From Paenibacillus cremeus (GTDB lineage: Bacteria > Bacillota > Bacilli > Paenibacillales > NBRC-103111), in NCBI RefSeq assembly GCF_007786445.1, contig NZ_VNJI01000007.1:62001-126000 (forward strand): 64,000 nucleotides of DNA, written 5' to 3'. Below the pieces are notes generated by a model. That model was not told the origin of the DNA and did no database searches. It saw only the letters and a list, made by a program, of their open reading frames with translations. Positions 1 through 7,867 of the stretch are shown here, one piece after another (positions within the stretch are counted from its first letter, which is position 1; each line of letters begins with the position of its first letter). A program made the translations under genes and the position numbers.

Positions 1-53
1 TTCGTTTAAAAGTGGAATAAACAGCGCAGCAATTGCATAATAGTGTATACAGA

Positions 54-83
54 GGACAGTCGCTTTCACGGCTGTCTTTTTTT
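54..83 (+). terminator. Probable terminator of a gene to the left of the window
   Basis: A short stem (GACAG at 55-59 with CTGTC at 72-76) is followed by seven T residues. It would end a plus-strand transcript that enters from outside the window. The stem is only about five pairs, so the call is moderate. Confidence 0.45.
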
Positions 84-201
84 ATGCCACCTGACACAAA
101 TCCCGGCTTTGCTGCGAATAGTTTAAAGAGTGCCAAAAATTGATCCCGTTGACCATAACCTTGCCCCATGACGGAAACCTGAAATTAGAGGAGGGGTTCC
201 A

Positions 202-1434
202 ATGGACGACACATGCCAAACACGATATATCCCCGAGCAGTGTATAAAGAGATTGAGAATCGGCGATTTGCATCGGGGAAAAGATTTGTTTTTCAACCGC
301 GAGGTGCTGCTGTTTGTTCTGGATCCCGCCAAGGAAGCGGTGACGCAAGCTTATATCCAAAGCATCCGCAGCATTTCGAGACTTTCGGATGAACGGTTTA
401 TCCATGTGCTGGATTTTGACGTCAAGCCGGATCGCATTATGGCCGTCTTACAGCCTGGAACCGGAAGACTCTTCCTGGATGAGCTGGGGGTACGGGCGTT
501 CTCGGAGCTGGAGATTTTAAAACGGGTGCGGGATTTGGGCTACGGGATGCGTGAGGCCAAAAAGCAAGGCATTACCGGCTTTTCGGTCAGCGCCGATAAC
601 TTGTGGAGCAGCGAGGAGCTCGGCTTGTCCGTCATCAATTACTGGGAGCCCTGCGATCCGCAGTGGAGCGGCGCACAAGGACTTTGCAGACTGCTGGCCC
701 AAATGCTGGGCCAAACACTGAACGTCCCGGCCGATCCAGAACAGCTCTGCGAGCAGCTTCAGTCCTCGTTCCGTACATTGACTGAGGAGCAAACGACAGA
801 TCTGATGAATCGCATCCGACAGGCGATGTCGCAAGAGATGCCTCTGCCGCAGCTGCTTTCCGGACTGGATAAAATTTTAAGCCGACTTGAAGGCCGGCAG
901 GACATAGCTTCACCGAAAGCAGCCTCTTCAAGAGGCCCTAGCAGCGTCAATCCGATCCCGCGGCCGACGACTCCAAGCTCAAAAGCGGAGAAATCGGCAG
1001 AGCCCGCTCCAATGGTGAAGCGCTCGTCCGCTTGGAATCGGAAATGGGTTATCGGCGGCAGCATTCTTGCTATTCTCTTGTTGGTGGAATTCGGAACGAT
1101 CAAGCTGATGAAGCCGCCCGAGCTGTCTCTTGAATCGAAGGTGGACGTCAAAGCAGCTGCGCCTACTCCATCACCGCAGCAACAGACGCCGGTAACGACC
1201 GCGCAAGCTCCTACCGTCGATCCAAGCCAAGTGGCGGTCGGTGTCATTCCAAAACTAACGGGAGTGCCCAGGGAAGAAGCAGAGAAGCAGGCTTTGGCCG
1301 CCGGATTGCGTTATAAATACGTGATCGAGCCCAACGAGCAAGCACAGGGCATCGTCTTCAAGCAGGACCTTGAGCCCAACACGCAAGTGCCCAAAGGCAC
1401 ACAGATCACCTTCTGGGTGAGCCGAGGTCAATAA
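202..1434 (+). CDS. Membrane PASTA protein with degenerate protein-kinase-like N-terminus
   Basis: A 410-residue protein. Residues about 1-230 have the layout of a small kinase domain, but the catalytic-loop position reads KQGITGFSVSADNL (no HRD) and the DFG position reads LSVINYW, so it looks like a pseudokinase. A Pro/Ser-rich linker (about 240-275), one membrane helix (about 282-300) and a single PASTA domain (about 345-408) follow, giving the cytosol-membrane-exterior order of PknB/PrkC kinases. PASTA domains bind muropeptides or beta-lactams in known family members; a cell-wall sensing role is inference. The ATG at 202 follows GGAGGGG. It is a single gene with its own terminator. The kinase-like assignment is by eye and less certain than the PASTA domain. 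Confidence 0.7.
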   Translation: MDDTCQTRYIPEQCIKRLRIGDLHRGKDLFFNREVLLFVLDPAKEAVTQAYIQSIRSISRLSDERFIHVLDFDVKPDRIMAVLQPGTGRLFLDELGVRAFSELEILKRVRDLGYGMREAKKQGITGFSVSADNLWSSEELGLSVINYWEPCDPQWSGAQGLCRLLAQMLGQTLNVPADPEQLCEQLQSSFRTLTEEQTTDLMNRIRQAMSQEMPLPQLLSGLDKILSRLEGRQDIASPKAASSRGPSSVNPIPRPTTPSSKAEKSAEPAPMVKRSSAWNRKWVIGGSILAILLLVEFGTIKLMKPPELSLESKVDVKAAAPTPSPQQQTPVTTAQAPTVDPSQVAVGVIPKLTGVPREEAEKQALAAGLRYKYVIEPNEQAQGIVFKQDLEPNTQVPKGTQITFWVSRGQ

Positions 1435-1452
1435 ACGATTGGTTTCCATAAA

Positions 1453-1478
1453 GCGGGGGCTCAAGCCCTCGTTTTTTT
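1453..1478 (+). terminator. Terminator of the PASTA-protein gene
   Basis: A GC-rich hairpin (GGGGGC, loop TCAA, GCCCTC) is followed by seven T residues, 18 bases after the stop codon. Confidence 0.85.
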
Positions 1479-1484
1479 GATTTG

Positions 1485-1550
1485 CACCGAATTTTCACCG
1501 AATTTTCACCGAATTTTCACCGAATTTTCACCGAATTTTCACCGAATTTT
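1485..1550. repeat. Six perfect tandem copies of an 11-bp unit
   Basis: The unit CACCGAATTTT occurs six times in a row without a mismatch, then breaks after CAC. It lies exactly between the two convergent terminators of the PASTA gene and coaW. The 11-bp period is near one helical turn. No function is known to me; slippage expansion is the simplest explanation. Confidence 0.97.
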
Positions 1551-1555
1551 CACGC

Positions 1556-1592
1556 AAAAAAATACCCGCCGGAACCTAATCCAGCAGGTATT
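1556..1592 (-). terminator. Terminator of coaW
   Basis: Read on the minus strand, a 12-bp stem (AATACCTGCTGG with CCGGCGGGTATT, including G-U pairs) runs into seven T residues, just after the coaW stop. Confidence 0.85.
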
Positions 1593-1609
1593 TCGAAGCT
1601 CTCGCTTAG

Positions 1610-2458
1610 CTATGTAAAATTGCTCAACAGTGCGCCGATCGCCCCGCTGAACTCGCCGTTCGTCATAAAGACCGGCTCCGAGCCTCTCAGTCTGGTATAG
1701 CGGGCAACCACCTCACGAAGCAGCTCGTTATCCACGAAGGAGGTGCCGATATAAACGACCGATTCGACCCCGCACTGCCCGGCCGCGTGCACGCTAACCG
1801 ACGATACGGTTTCCCCGACTAGCCCGATGACGGAAGCGAGCATATCCTCCGCGCGTTTCGGTCCGGTGTCTTGCAGCACGTGACCGAAATTACTCGCCGT
1901 CAAATCGCCCGGAATCGGCGGCTCCATGCCCTCATAAATATGACTGACCTTCAAATCGATCCGATCCCGCTCGCCTTGCCGTGAAAGCTCCACGATCTCT
2001 TTAAAATCGCTCCGGCCGGTGAGCAGCCACGACAGCCCGACGATCGTGCCGCCGCCGACCCCCGTGCCGCCGATCCGGCGGTGTTCAGTTCCCTGGACGC
2101 AATGAATGGACGTGCCGGTCCCCACGTTGGTCAGGATGTACCCTTGTGCCGTCTTCTCCTGCCCCTCCAGCAAATGCTGCGCTCCAAGACAGGTCGCTTC
2201 GAACTCCACAATCGTGTGCGCGCTGCGCTGCAGCAAGGACTGCAGCAGACTGCTCTTACCGCCGGTGATGCACAGCTGAGCATCGGGAAAGTGCTCTTGA
2301 ATCCATGCGGCAGCTGTATCCATGCGGGCCGATGGAATTTTATGAAACGCCAAGGTACCCTGCTTCTCGTATGCGAACTTGACCAGGGTACCTCCTGCGT
2401 CGATCCCTAAACAGGTTGAGTGTGCCAGCGGACTTTCCCCTTTCCTTCTTCCAAACAT
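1610..2458 (-). CDS. coaW: Type II pantothenate kinase
   Basis: Phosphorylates pantothenate, the first step of coenzyme A synthesis. The protein (282 aa) has the ASKHA-fold marks of the type II (Staphylococcus/eukaryote-like) family: CLGIDAGGTLVKFAYE near the N-terminus, then ILTNVGTGTSI and GGTGVGGGTIVGLSWLL. Type II enzymes are typically insensitive to CoA feedback. The first ATG is at 2458, but a start about ten codons later (CTG behind AAAGGGG) would match relatives that begin close to the GIDAGGT motif. It lies 14 bases downstream of rarD and may be co-transcribed with it. Confidence 0.9.
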   Translation of the reverse strand: MFGRRKGESPLAHSTCLGIDAGGTLVKFAYEKQGTLAFHKIPSARMDTAAAWIQEHFPDAQLCITGGKSSLLQSLLQRSAHTIVEFEATCLGAQHLLEGQEKTAQGYILTNVGTGTSIHCVQGTEHRRIGGTGVGGGTIVGLSWLLTGRSDFKEIVELSRQGERDRIDLKVSHIYEGMEPPIPGDLTASNFGHVLQDTGPKRAEDMLASVIGLVGETVSSVSVHAAGQCGVESVVYIGTSFVDNELLREVVARYTRLRGSEPVFMTNGEFSGAIGALLSNFT

Positions 2459-2472
2459 TGAACTTTTGATAA

Positions 2473-3366
2473 TTATTGCTCTCTGGCAATCGGCCGAACC
2501 ACGCTTCGGCTGCCTCTAAACGAACTCCAAGTAAACAGCACCAGCGCTCCCCATATCAGCGAGAAGCAAACCATATGCACTGGAGTGAACGGCTCCTTGA
2601 ACAATAAGACACCCAGCACCAGGCTGATCGAAGGTCCGATATACTGAATGAACCCAACGGTGGACAAGGTGAGCCGCTTCGCCGCTTGTGCAAACCAGAA
2701 GAGCGGCATCGCCGTCGCAGCGCCTGAAAGCAGGAGCAAGATGAGCCGTCCGGCATCCAATGCGCCGACATGGGTCTGCCCCTGAACGCCGATAAAGCTC
2801 AAATACAGGACTGCCAGCGGCAGCACTACGACCGTCTCTCCGCCAAGACTGAGCATCGGATCCAGCTTCATGCGCTTTTTCGCCAGTCCGTATAACCCGA
2901 AGGACAGCGCGAGCGAGATGGAAATCCATGGGAAAGCCCCGTAGCTGACGGCGAGCACCAGCACCCCGACAAACGCCAGTCCGATGGACAGCCATTGCGC
3001 CGGATGGAGCCTCTCTTTCAAAAACAGGACACCCAGCAGCACATTAATAATCGGATTCATATAATAGCCCAAGCTGGTTTCAACGATATGACCATTATTG
3101 ACGGCCCAAATAAAGATTAGCCAATTCGCACTGATGAGCAGTGACGACCAGATCACAGGGAACAAAGTGCTCTTTTGCCGAAGCACCGCCATGAGCTCCC
3201 TGAACCGCTTCCCGATTAGAAGCAGCAACGCTACGAAAACGAACGACCACAGCACCCGGTGACCTAATATCTCCCAAGAGGAGAGCGAGGCGAACAGCTT
3301 CCAATACAAAGGCAGCAAGCCCCATGCGACGTACGCAAGTACAGCATAAATAATTCCGCGATTCAT
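2473..3366 (-). CDS. rarD: EamA-family permease RarD
   Basis: About 297 residues with ten predicted membrane helices. The opening (MNRGIIYAVLAYVAWGLLPLYWK) and the EamA repeats match RarD of the drug/metabolite transporter superfamily. The substrate is not known for this family. I start it at the ATG of MNRGI, the usual family start; an ATG ten codons upstream is also open. The same-strand neighbour coaW follows closely. Confidence 0.88.
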   Translation of the reverse strand: MNRGIIYAVLAYVAWGLLPLYWKLFASLSSWEILGHRVLWSFVFVALLLLIGKRFRELMAVLRQKSTLFPVIWSSLLISANWLIFIWAVNNGHIVETSLGYYMNPIINVLLGVLFLKERLHPAQWLSIGLAFVGVLVLAVSYGAFPWISISLALSFGLYGLAKKRMKLDPMLSLGGETVVVLPLAVLYLSFIGVQGQTHVGALDAGRLILLLLSGAATAMPLFWFAQAAKRLTLSTVGFIQYIGPSISLVLGVLLFKEPFTPVHMVCFSLIWGALVLFTWSSFRGSRSVVRPIAREQ

Positions 3367-3453
3367 AGTTGTCTGCAACCTTTCATTCATCGCCAAGCAA
3401 CTTTTTTAAAAAACTTCTCCTATTCTATCACACATCCTACGGACCCGGAATGC

Positions 3454-4608
3454 TTATCCTTCAAAATGAAGGTTCAGCTCAATAATTTCCGAACGGCTGC
3501 CCAGACGAATCGGCGGCCCCCATGTGCCGAAGCCGGAGGAAACGATCGCGTGCAGCCCCCTTTTTTTTATATAGCCCCAGTCCAGCTCGAACAGCCGTCC
3601 CGTGATCCAGTGGTTCGGTGTCATTTGCCCCCGGTGAGTATGGCCGGACAGCATGACGTCAATCCCCTGCTCGGCAGCCTTGTCCAAGTGATACGGCTGA
3701 TGATCCATCAGGATGAGCGGAAGTGTAGTATCCACGCCAGCCAGAAGCTCCTCTAGCGCCAGACGGCTGCCCCCGCCGAACCGCTCCACCGCCCGATCCT
3801 TGCGTCCAAGGATATAGAAGCTATCCGCAATTTTCACCTGCTCGTCCATCAACACGCGAATACCGCAGGCCTGCATTTGTTTGACATACTCCGCAACGTG
3901 TCCGCCGATATATTCGTGATTGCCAAGCACCGCATAGATCCCCAGCTTCGCCTGCAGCTGCTTCATGACTTGCCCCATATTCTGCTCAATAAAGGGCTTG
4001 ACACTATCGTCGATCACATCGCCCGGGAATAGAATTAGATCCGGCTGCAGCGCATTGACCCGATCTACCAGCACTTGCAGATACGACTTGCGCACGATCG
4101 TCCCCAGGTGCAAATCCGAGGCGACAGCCACACGTAGCGTCTTCCATTCGCCTGCTTTCTTGGCAATGTGAAGATCATACCGTCGGATGACAGGGTTCCA
4201 AGCATTCCAAGAGCCACGAAACAGAATTGCAGCCAGCAGCAGCACAACGATCACTCCAAGCCCTTTTACGGCCTGATCCGAAGTCATCCAATCGCCTAGG
4301 CGTACAACCCAAGCCACCAAATCTACCAATGGGAGCATTAGCAAAAGGTACAGCATCGCGGCAAGCCAATACGAGCCAAGCAGCTTCAGCGTACGATAAA
4401 CAAAGGACGGCAGCACGCGAGAGCCGAGCCGGGCAAGCACATACCCGAAGGCGATAATCCAAAACAAAATCCAATAGACGCTGCTGGTCCCCAGATGAAA
4501 AACCGTAGACAGCAATAACCACCCATGCCACCCGATGTAATATTGAATGACCACGAGAAGGAGAAGAATACCGGTAATTATGGCGGTCACACGCAAACGC
4601 GAGCTCAT
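3454..4608 (-). CDS. Membrane-anchored metallophosphoesterase (YkuE/YaeI-like)
   Basis: A 384-residue protein with about four N-terminal membrane helices (residues 1-135), then a calcineurin-like phosphoesterase domain. The metal-binding motifs are in order: SDLHLG, PGDVIDD, GNHEY, DHQP and SGHTHRGQ. In the family two metal ions are held by these Asp, His and Asn residues; substrates vary and cannot be read from the sequence. The ATG at 4608 follows AAGGAG. A monocistronic minus-strand gene. Confidence 0.9.
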   Translation of the reverse strand: MSSRLRVTAIITGILLLLVVIQYYIGWHGWLLLSTVFHLGTSSVYWILFWIIAFGYVLARLGSRVLPSFVYRTLKLLGSYWLAAMLYLLLMLPLVDLVAWVVRLGDWMTSDQAVKGLGVIVVLLLAAILFRGSWNAWNPVIRRYDLHIAKKAGEWKTLRVAVASDLHLGTIVRKSYLQVLVDRVNALQPDLILFPGDVIDDSVKPFIEQNMGQVMKQLQAKLGIYAVLGNHEYIGGHVAEYVKQMQACGIRVLMDEQVKIADSFYILGRKDRAVERFGGGSRLALEELLAGVDTTLPLILMDHQPYHLDKAAEQGIDVMLSGHTHRGQMTPNHWITGRLFELDWGYIKKRGLHAIVSSGFGTWGPPIRLGSRSEIIELNLHFEG

Positions 4609-4729
4609 GCTTGAACACTCCTTATTGCAACTATTAACGAGATTCTGAGGTTAAGAGTTGTCAACTTTGTATGTAATTCACATAAGAGAATGAATTTACT
4701 TATTGTAACAGACTTTCTTCTGCAAGCAC

Positions 4730-4772
4730 AAAAAAAACAAAGCCGACAGTGCCCAATCGGCACCCGCTTTGT
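4730..4772 (-). terminator. Terminator of the HPr-like gene
   Basis: On the minus strand AAAGC-GGTGCC pairs with GGCAC-GGCTTT and is followed by eight T residues directly after the stop codon. Confidence 0.85.
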
Positions 4773-5030
4773 CTATGCTTTGAGCTCCAGCAAGCTGCTC
4801 ATCGTCTCAATCGCTTCTTCTTCGTCTCCACCTTTCGTTTGAATAATCACCTTCGTGCCCCGATGCATCGGGAGCATCATCATGCCCAGTATGCTCTTCG
4901 CGTCAAGCTGTATATTTTCTTTCTCGAACTTGATCTTGATATCGGAGCGGAACTCGCTGGCGCGTTGTGCAATCAATTGCAAGTATTGCGGCTGCATATC
5001 ACTAGTAATCGTAATTTCATGCACTCTCAT
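4773..5030 (-). CDS. HPr-fold protein lacking the active-site His (Crh-like)
   Basis: An 85-residue HPr-family protein. HPr carries phosphate on His15 for sugar uptake by the PTS; here residue 15 is Gln and the region reads SDMQPQYL, so it cannot relay phosphate in the usual way. The regulatory Ser46 is kept in DAKSILGMM. That combination (Gln15, Ser46) is the hallmark of Crh, which when Ser-phosphorylated helps CcpA repress catabolic genes. The active-site Arg17 is also missing. The gene stands alone, unlike crh of Bacillus subtilis. It has its own promoter with a candidate cre site. HPr fold is firm; a true Crh role is inferred. Confidence 0.75.
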   Translation of the reverse strand: MRVHEITITSDMQPQYLQLIAQRASEFRSDIKIKFEKENIQLDAKSILGMMMLPMHRGTKVIIQTKGGDEEEAIETMSSLLELKA

Positions 5031-5102
5031 GGCTTCTCACCTGTCCCGGCTTTAGATTCGTCCTGGAAACCGCATCGGGCGGCCTCCTTCTTCGTATCTA
5101 TA

Positions 5103-5131
5103 ATTTTAAAGTAATGGGTAAGCGCTTGCAA
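5103..5131 (-). promoter_or_regulatory. SigA-type promoter of the HPr-like gene, overlapped by a candidate cre site
   Basis: On the minus strand TTGCAA (5131-5126), a 17-base spacer and TAAAAT (5108-5103) form a promoter. The sequence TTGCAAGCGCTTACC (minus strand, about 5131-5117) fits the consensus WTGNAANCGNWNNCW except for its last base, and it covers the -35 box. CcpA bound there would be expected to repress. Confidence 0.55.
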
Positions 5132-5172
5132 TAGGTTTATGAAATATAAGAACAAATCCCTAGATGAGAGGC

Positions 5173-5209
5173 AAAAAGCCGCGAACCAATACAGCCCGCG
5201 ACTCTTTTT
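5173..5209 (-). terminator. Probable terminator of the 85-residue protein gene
   Basis: Read on the minus strand an imperfect stem (AAAAGAGTCGCG with CGCGGCTTTTT) ends in five T residues, ten bases past the stop of the upstream gene. Confidence 0.55.
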
Positions 5210-5218
5210 ACCGGATCA

Positions 5219-5476
5219 TTACAGCTTGGCTTTCGCCGCGTTCACTAGCAGCTCGAACAACTCATCGTTGTCCTCCAGCAGCTCCTCCACCTCTTCGATC
5301 TGCTCTTCGCTGCCGGATTCCTTCCAGAAAAACAAACCGTAGCCCCAGTCCCTGCCGCTCTTGCTGAACAGCGTAATTTCGTACGGCAGCTTATGGTTCT
5401 CGACTTGAAACGCCACCCGGCCCACGTAGCCCTCTTCTTTGTTGTGCTCCATACCGGCTTCTAAAACTTGAATCAT
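5219..5476 (-). CDS. Small acidic protein, unrecognised
   Basis: About 85 residues. The N-terminal half looks like a beta-rich domain (GYVGRVAFQVENHKLPYEIT, SGRDWGYGLFFW) and the C-terminal third is a strongly acidic helix (SEEQIEEVEELLEDNDELF). I choose the ATG at 5476, eight bases after AAAGGGTGA; a GTG three codons upstream is in frame. No family is recognised. Its own terminator suggests a single-gene unit, separate from the HPr-like gene downstream. Confidence 0.75.
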   Translation of the reverse strand: MIQVLEAGMEHNKEEGYVGRVAFQVENHKLPYEITLFSKSGRDWGYGLFFWKESGSEEQIEEVEELLEDNDELFELLVNAAKAKL

Positions 5477-5540
5477 TGTGTTCACCCTTTGTGCTTAAGT
5501 TCATGCTTCTCACTCGTGGCCTTGCGGACCCCAAACGGAA

Positions 5541-6497
5541 TTAATACTGCCGCTCCAAATCAACCACGTTTCGACTAGGCGTTCGGCCGGCCACGTAATC
5601 CTTCAAATTGTGCAAAAAGATCTCCATCGCCCGATCCTCATACTGCTGCGTTGAACCGGAATTATGCGCGGTGATGATGACATTGTCGAGCTCCCACAAG
5701 GGATCGGATTCGGGTAGGGGCTCCGTCTCGAAAACATCCAGTCCCGCGCCGGCCAGCTCACCCTTCTGGAGTGCTTCGATTAAGGCCTTCGTATGGGTCG
5801 TTTTGCCGCGGCCGATATTGATATAATAAGCGGTTGGCTTCATCCGTGCAAATTGCTCCGCCCCGAACAGCTGCTCCGTCTCTTGCGTCAAAGGAAGGGT
5901 CGACACCACGTAGTCGCTTTCCACCAGCACCTCGTCCAATTGCTCGAGTGTAACCATACGATCAACGTTCGCCACAGGCTCTGCCGTACGCTTCACGCCG
6001 ATGACCCGCATGTCGAACGCTTTGCACAGCTTGGCAATTTCCGTGCCGATGGCGCCTACCCCAATAATCCCGACGGTTTTACCATGCATTTCGCCCAGCT
6101 GATTCAGCGGCTTCCAGTACCGTTTACCTTGATTCTGAATCGACCTATGTACCCCTCGCGTCAGTGCGAGCATCATCGCCAGCACCGATTCCGAGATCGG
6201 ATTCGGGTGAACGCCGCTGGCATTCGAGAGCACCACCTGCCGCTCGGCAAACCGGTGCAGCGGCATCCGGTCTACTCCAGCCCCCCAGTTTTGCACCCAG
6301 CGCAGCTTTGCATCCGGTTCGAAGCATTCCGCCTCAGCGAGGCTGTTCCAGCCGGCGACAATTTCCGCGTCTCGCAGCTCCGACTTGAGCGCTTCCTTAT
6401 CCTTGGAATGAAACAGCTCAAACTCAGGGGCAATACGGCGGATTTGCGCCTCATGCTCAGGACGAACGGCGTGGACCACAACGATTTTTCGTGACAT
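5541..6497 (-). CDS. D-isomer-specific 2-hydroxyacid dehydrogenase
   Basis: An NAD(P)-dependent oxidoreductase that reduces 2-oxo acids to D-2-hydroxy acids, or the reverse. The nucleotide-binding motif GIIGVGAIG lies in the central Rossmann domain. The catalytic Arg (NIGRGK), Glu (DVFETEPLP) and His (ITAHNSG) are all present. Length (about 318 aa) is normal. The start at 6497 follows GGTGA by about seven bases; the ATG four codons upstream is worse placed. It lies 23 bases after the MFS exporter gene and may be co-transcribed. The specific substrate cannot be told. Confidence 0.9.
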   Translation of the reverse strand: MSRKIVVVHAVRPEHEAQIRRIAPEFELFHSKDKEALKSELRDAEIVAGWNSLAEAECFEPDAKLRWVQNWGAGVDRMPLHRFAERQVVLSNASGVHPNPISESVLAMMLALTRGVHRSIQNQGKRYWKPLNQLGEMHGKTVGIIGVGAIGTEIAKLCKAFDMRVIGVKRTAEPVANVDRMVTLEQLDEVLVESDYVVSTLPLTQETEQLFGAEQFARMKPTAYYINIGRGKTTHTKALIEALQKGELAGAGLDVFETEPLPESDPLWELDNVIITAHNSGSTQQYEDRAMEIFLHNLKDYVAGRTPSRNVVDLERQY

Positions 6498-6520
6498 GCT
6501 TATGCTCACCTAGCCTTCTA

Positions 6521-7738
6521 TTAGGAATGAGAGTTTTGCAGTGACCCGCCCGGCTTGGTCTCCGGTTTGCGCCTACCGCTGCCAAACATGATGAAACCGA
6601 CAATCACCAGCACTAAGCCGGTCGCGATAAACACGGGGTGGATCCCCATCTTGGTGCCGAGCGCGCCCCCGATCAGCGGTCCGGCCATAGCACCGAATTG
6701 GTTGGCGCTGGTGGTCAGCCCGAAGGAGCGCCCTCGGAAGGCTGCATCCGTTTGCTTTACGACCATCGTATTCACCGCTGGAGAGATACCTGCGACGAAC
6801 AGCCCATAAATAAATTGGACGATCGTAAACACCGTCAGACTATAAACCCAATACTGCGTTGATACGACACCTCCTGCACCAAATAAGCAAATGCATAGAA
6901 TAGTAATATAGTTATACTTTTCACCCAGCCTGCCCCACAGCGGGGAGGCAATGATGCCCGCAATGCCGATCAGCGAGAAAATGATGCCCGACGACAGCAC
7001 CGCTCCCTCCAGCTTCCCTTGCAAATTGGCAATGTGCAGCGTAAGCAAGGGCTGAATCATATTCAAGGACAGCTGATAAACGAAGAGCAGCAGAAGCATG
7101 AGCAGCAGCCCGCGGTTCGTTGCGGCTTCCTTCCACGTTTGCAGGATGCTCGTGCTCGATGTCTTCTTCTCGATCTTGCCCTCGTCCACCCAAAAGATCA
7201 CGGCCACCGCCGCTAAAAAAATAACACAGCTCGCCACGACAAAGCTAAGTCGCAGGCCGAACCATTGCGCGAGCAGCCCCCCGAATAAAGGACCCAGAAT
7301 TCCCCCGGTCATCGTACCGGCCTGCATCATGCCAAGGCTCCAGCCCATGTGCTTCTCCGGCGTCTTCGAAGCGACGATCGACATCGACGCAGGGACGAAC
7401 CCGCCGACGAACCCGTGCAGCAGACGAACGCCGATCAGCTGCCACGGATTGTGCACAATCGAGAACAAAGAGTAAATGACTGCCAAACTGATGCCCGCTC
7501 GAATGACCATTTTTTTCTTGCCATACTTGTCCGCTAACCCGCCCCAGAAGGGTGCCATAATAGCTCCGATCAGAAAAGAAGACGAATACACGATCCCGGC
7601 CCACAGATTTACCGTACTCTGATCGACGCCTAGATCCAGTAAGAAGAGCGGCAAGAACGGCACCGACATCGTATAACTGGAGCTGCACAGCAGCACGCCA
7701 AACCACAAGATCCACATCGTACGCTTCCATGGTTCCAA
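6521..7738 (-). CDS. MFS multidrug-type exporter
   Basis: About 405 residues with twelve membrane helices. Motif A between helices 2 and 3 reads GGLADKYGKKKM, as in drug:proton antiporters (NorA/TetA/MdtG group). The C-terminus is a short basic tail. The best start is TTG at 7738, behind GAGGTGAT; a GTG three codons upstream overlaps that ribosome site. Substrate unknown. The 2-hydroxyacid dehydrogenase gene follows at 23 bases. Confidence 0.88.
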   Translation of the reverse strand: MEPWKRTMWILWFGVLLCSSSYTMSVPFLPLFLLDLGVDQSTVNLWAGIVYSSSFLIGAIMAPFWGGLADKYGKKKMVIRAGISLAVIYSLFSIVHNPWQLIGVRLLHGFVGGFVPASMSIVASKTPEKHMGWSLGMMQAGTMTGGILGPLFGGLLAQWFGLRLSFVVASCVIFLAAVAVIFWVDEGKIEKKTSSTSILQTWKEAATNRGLLLMLLLLFVYQLSLNMIQPLLTLHIANLQGKLEGAVLSSGIIFSLIGIAGIIASPLWGRLGEKYNYITILCICLFGAGGVVSTQYWVYSLTVFTIVQFIYGLFVAGISPAVNTMVVKQTDAAFRGRSFGLTTSANQFGAMAGPLIGGALGTKMGIHPVFIATGLVLVIVGFIMFGSGRRKPETKPGGSLQNSHS

Positions 7739-7867
7739 CCCGATCACCTCACTAAGAACACGTTTTCAATTTCTAACCCATGGTACTGCTTTGAGCCTGA
7801 AATGAAAAGATAGTTTCTTCGATGTATGTTAGTTACTTCCAGGTAATCCGTTGATCCGGAGCATCGA

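Noticed and set aside
1482..1700. A 72-residue plus-strand frame over the 11-bp repeats
   Set aside because: It begins in the repeat, crosses the coaW terminator and runs antisense into coaW, with no ribosome site.
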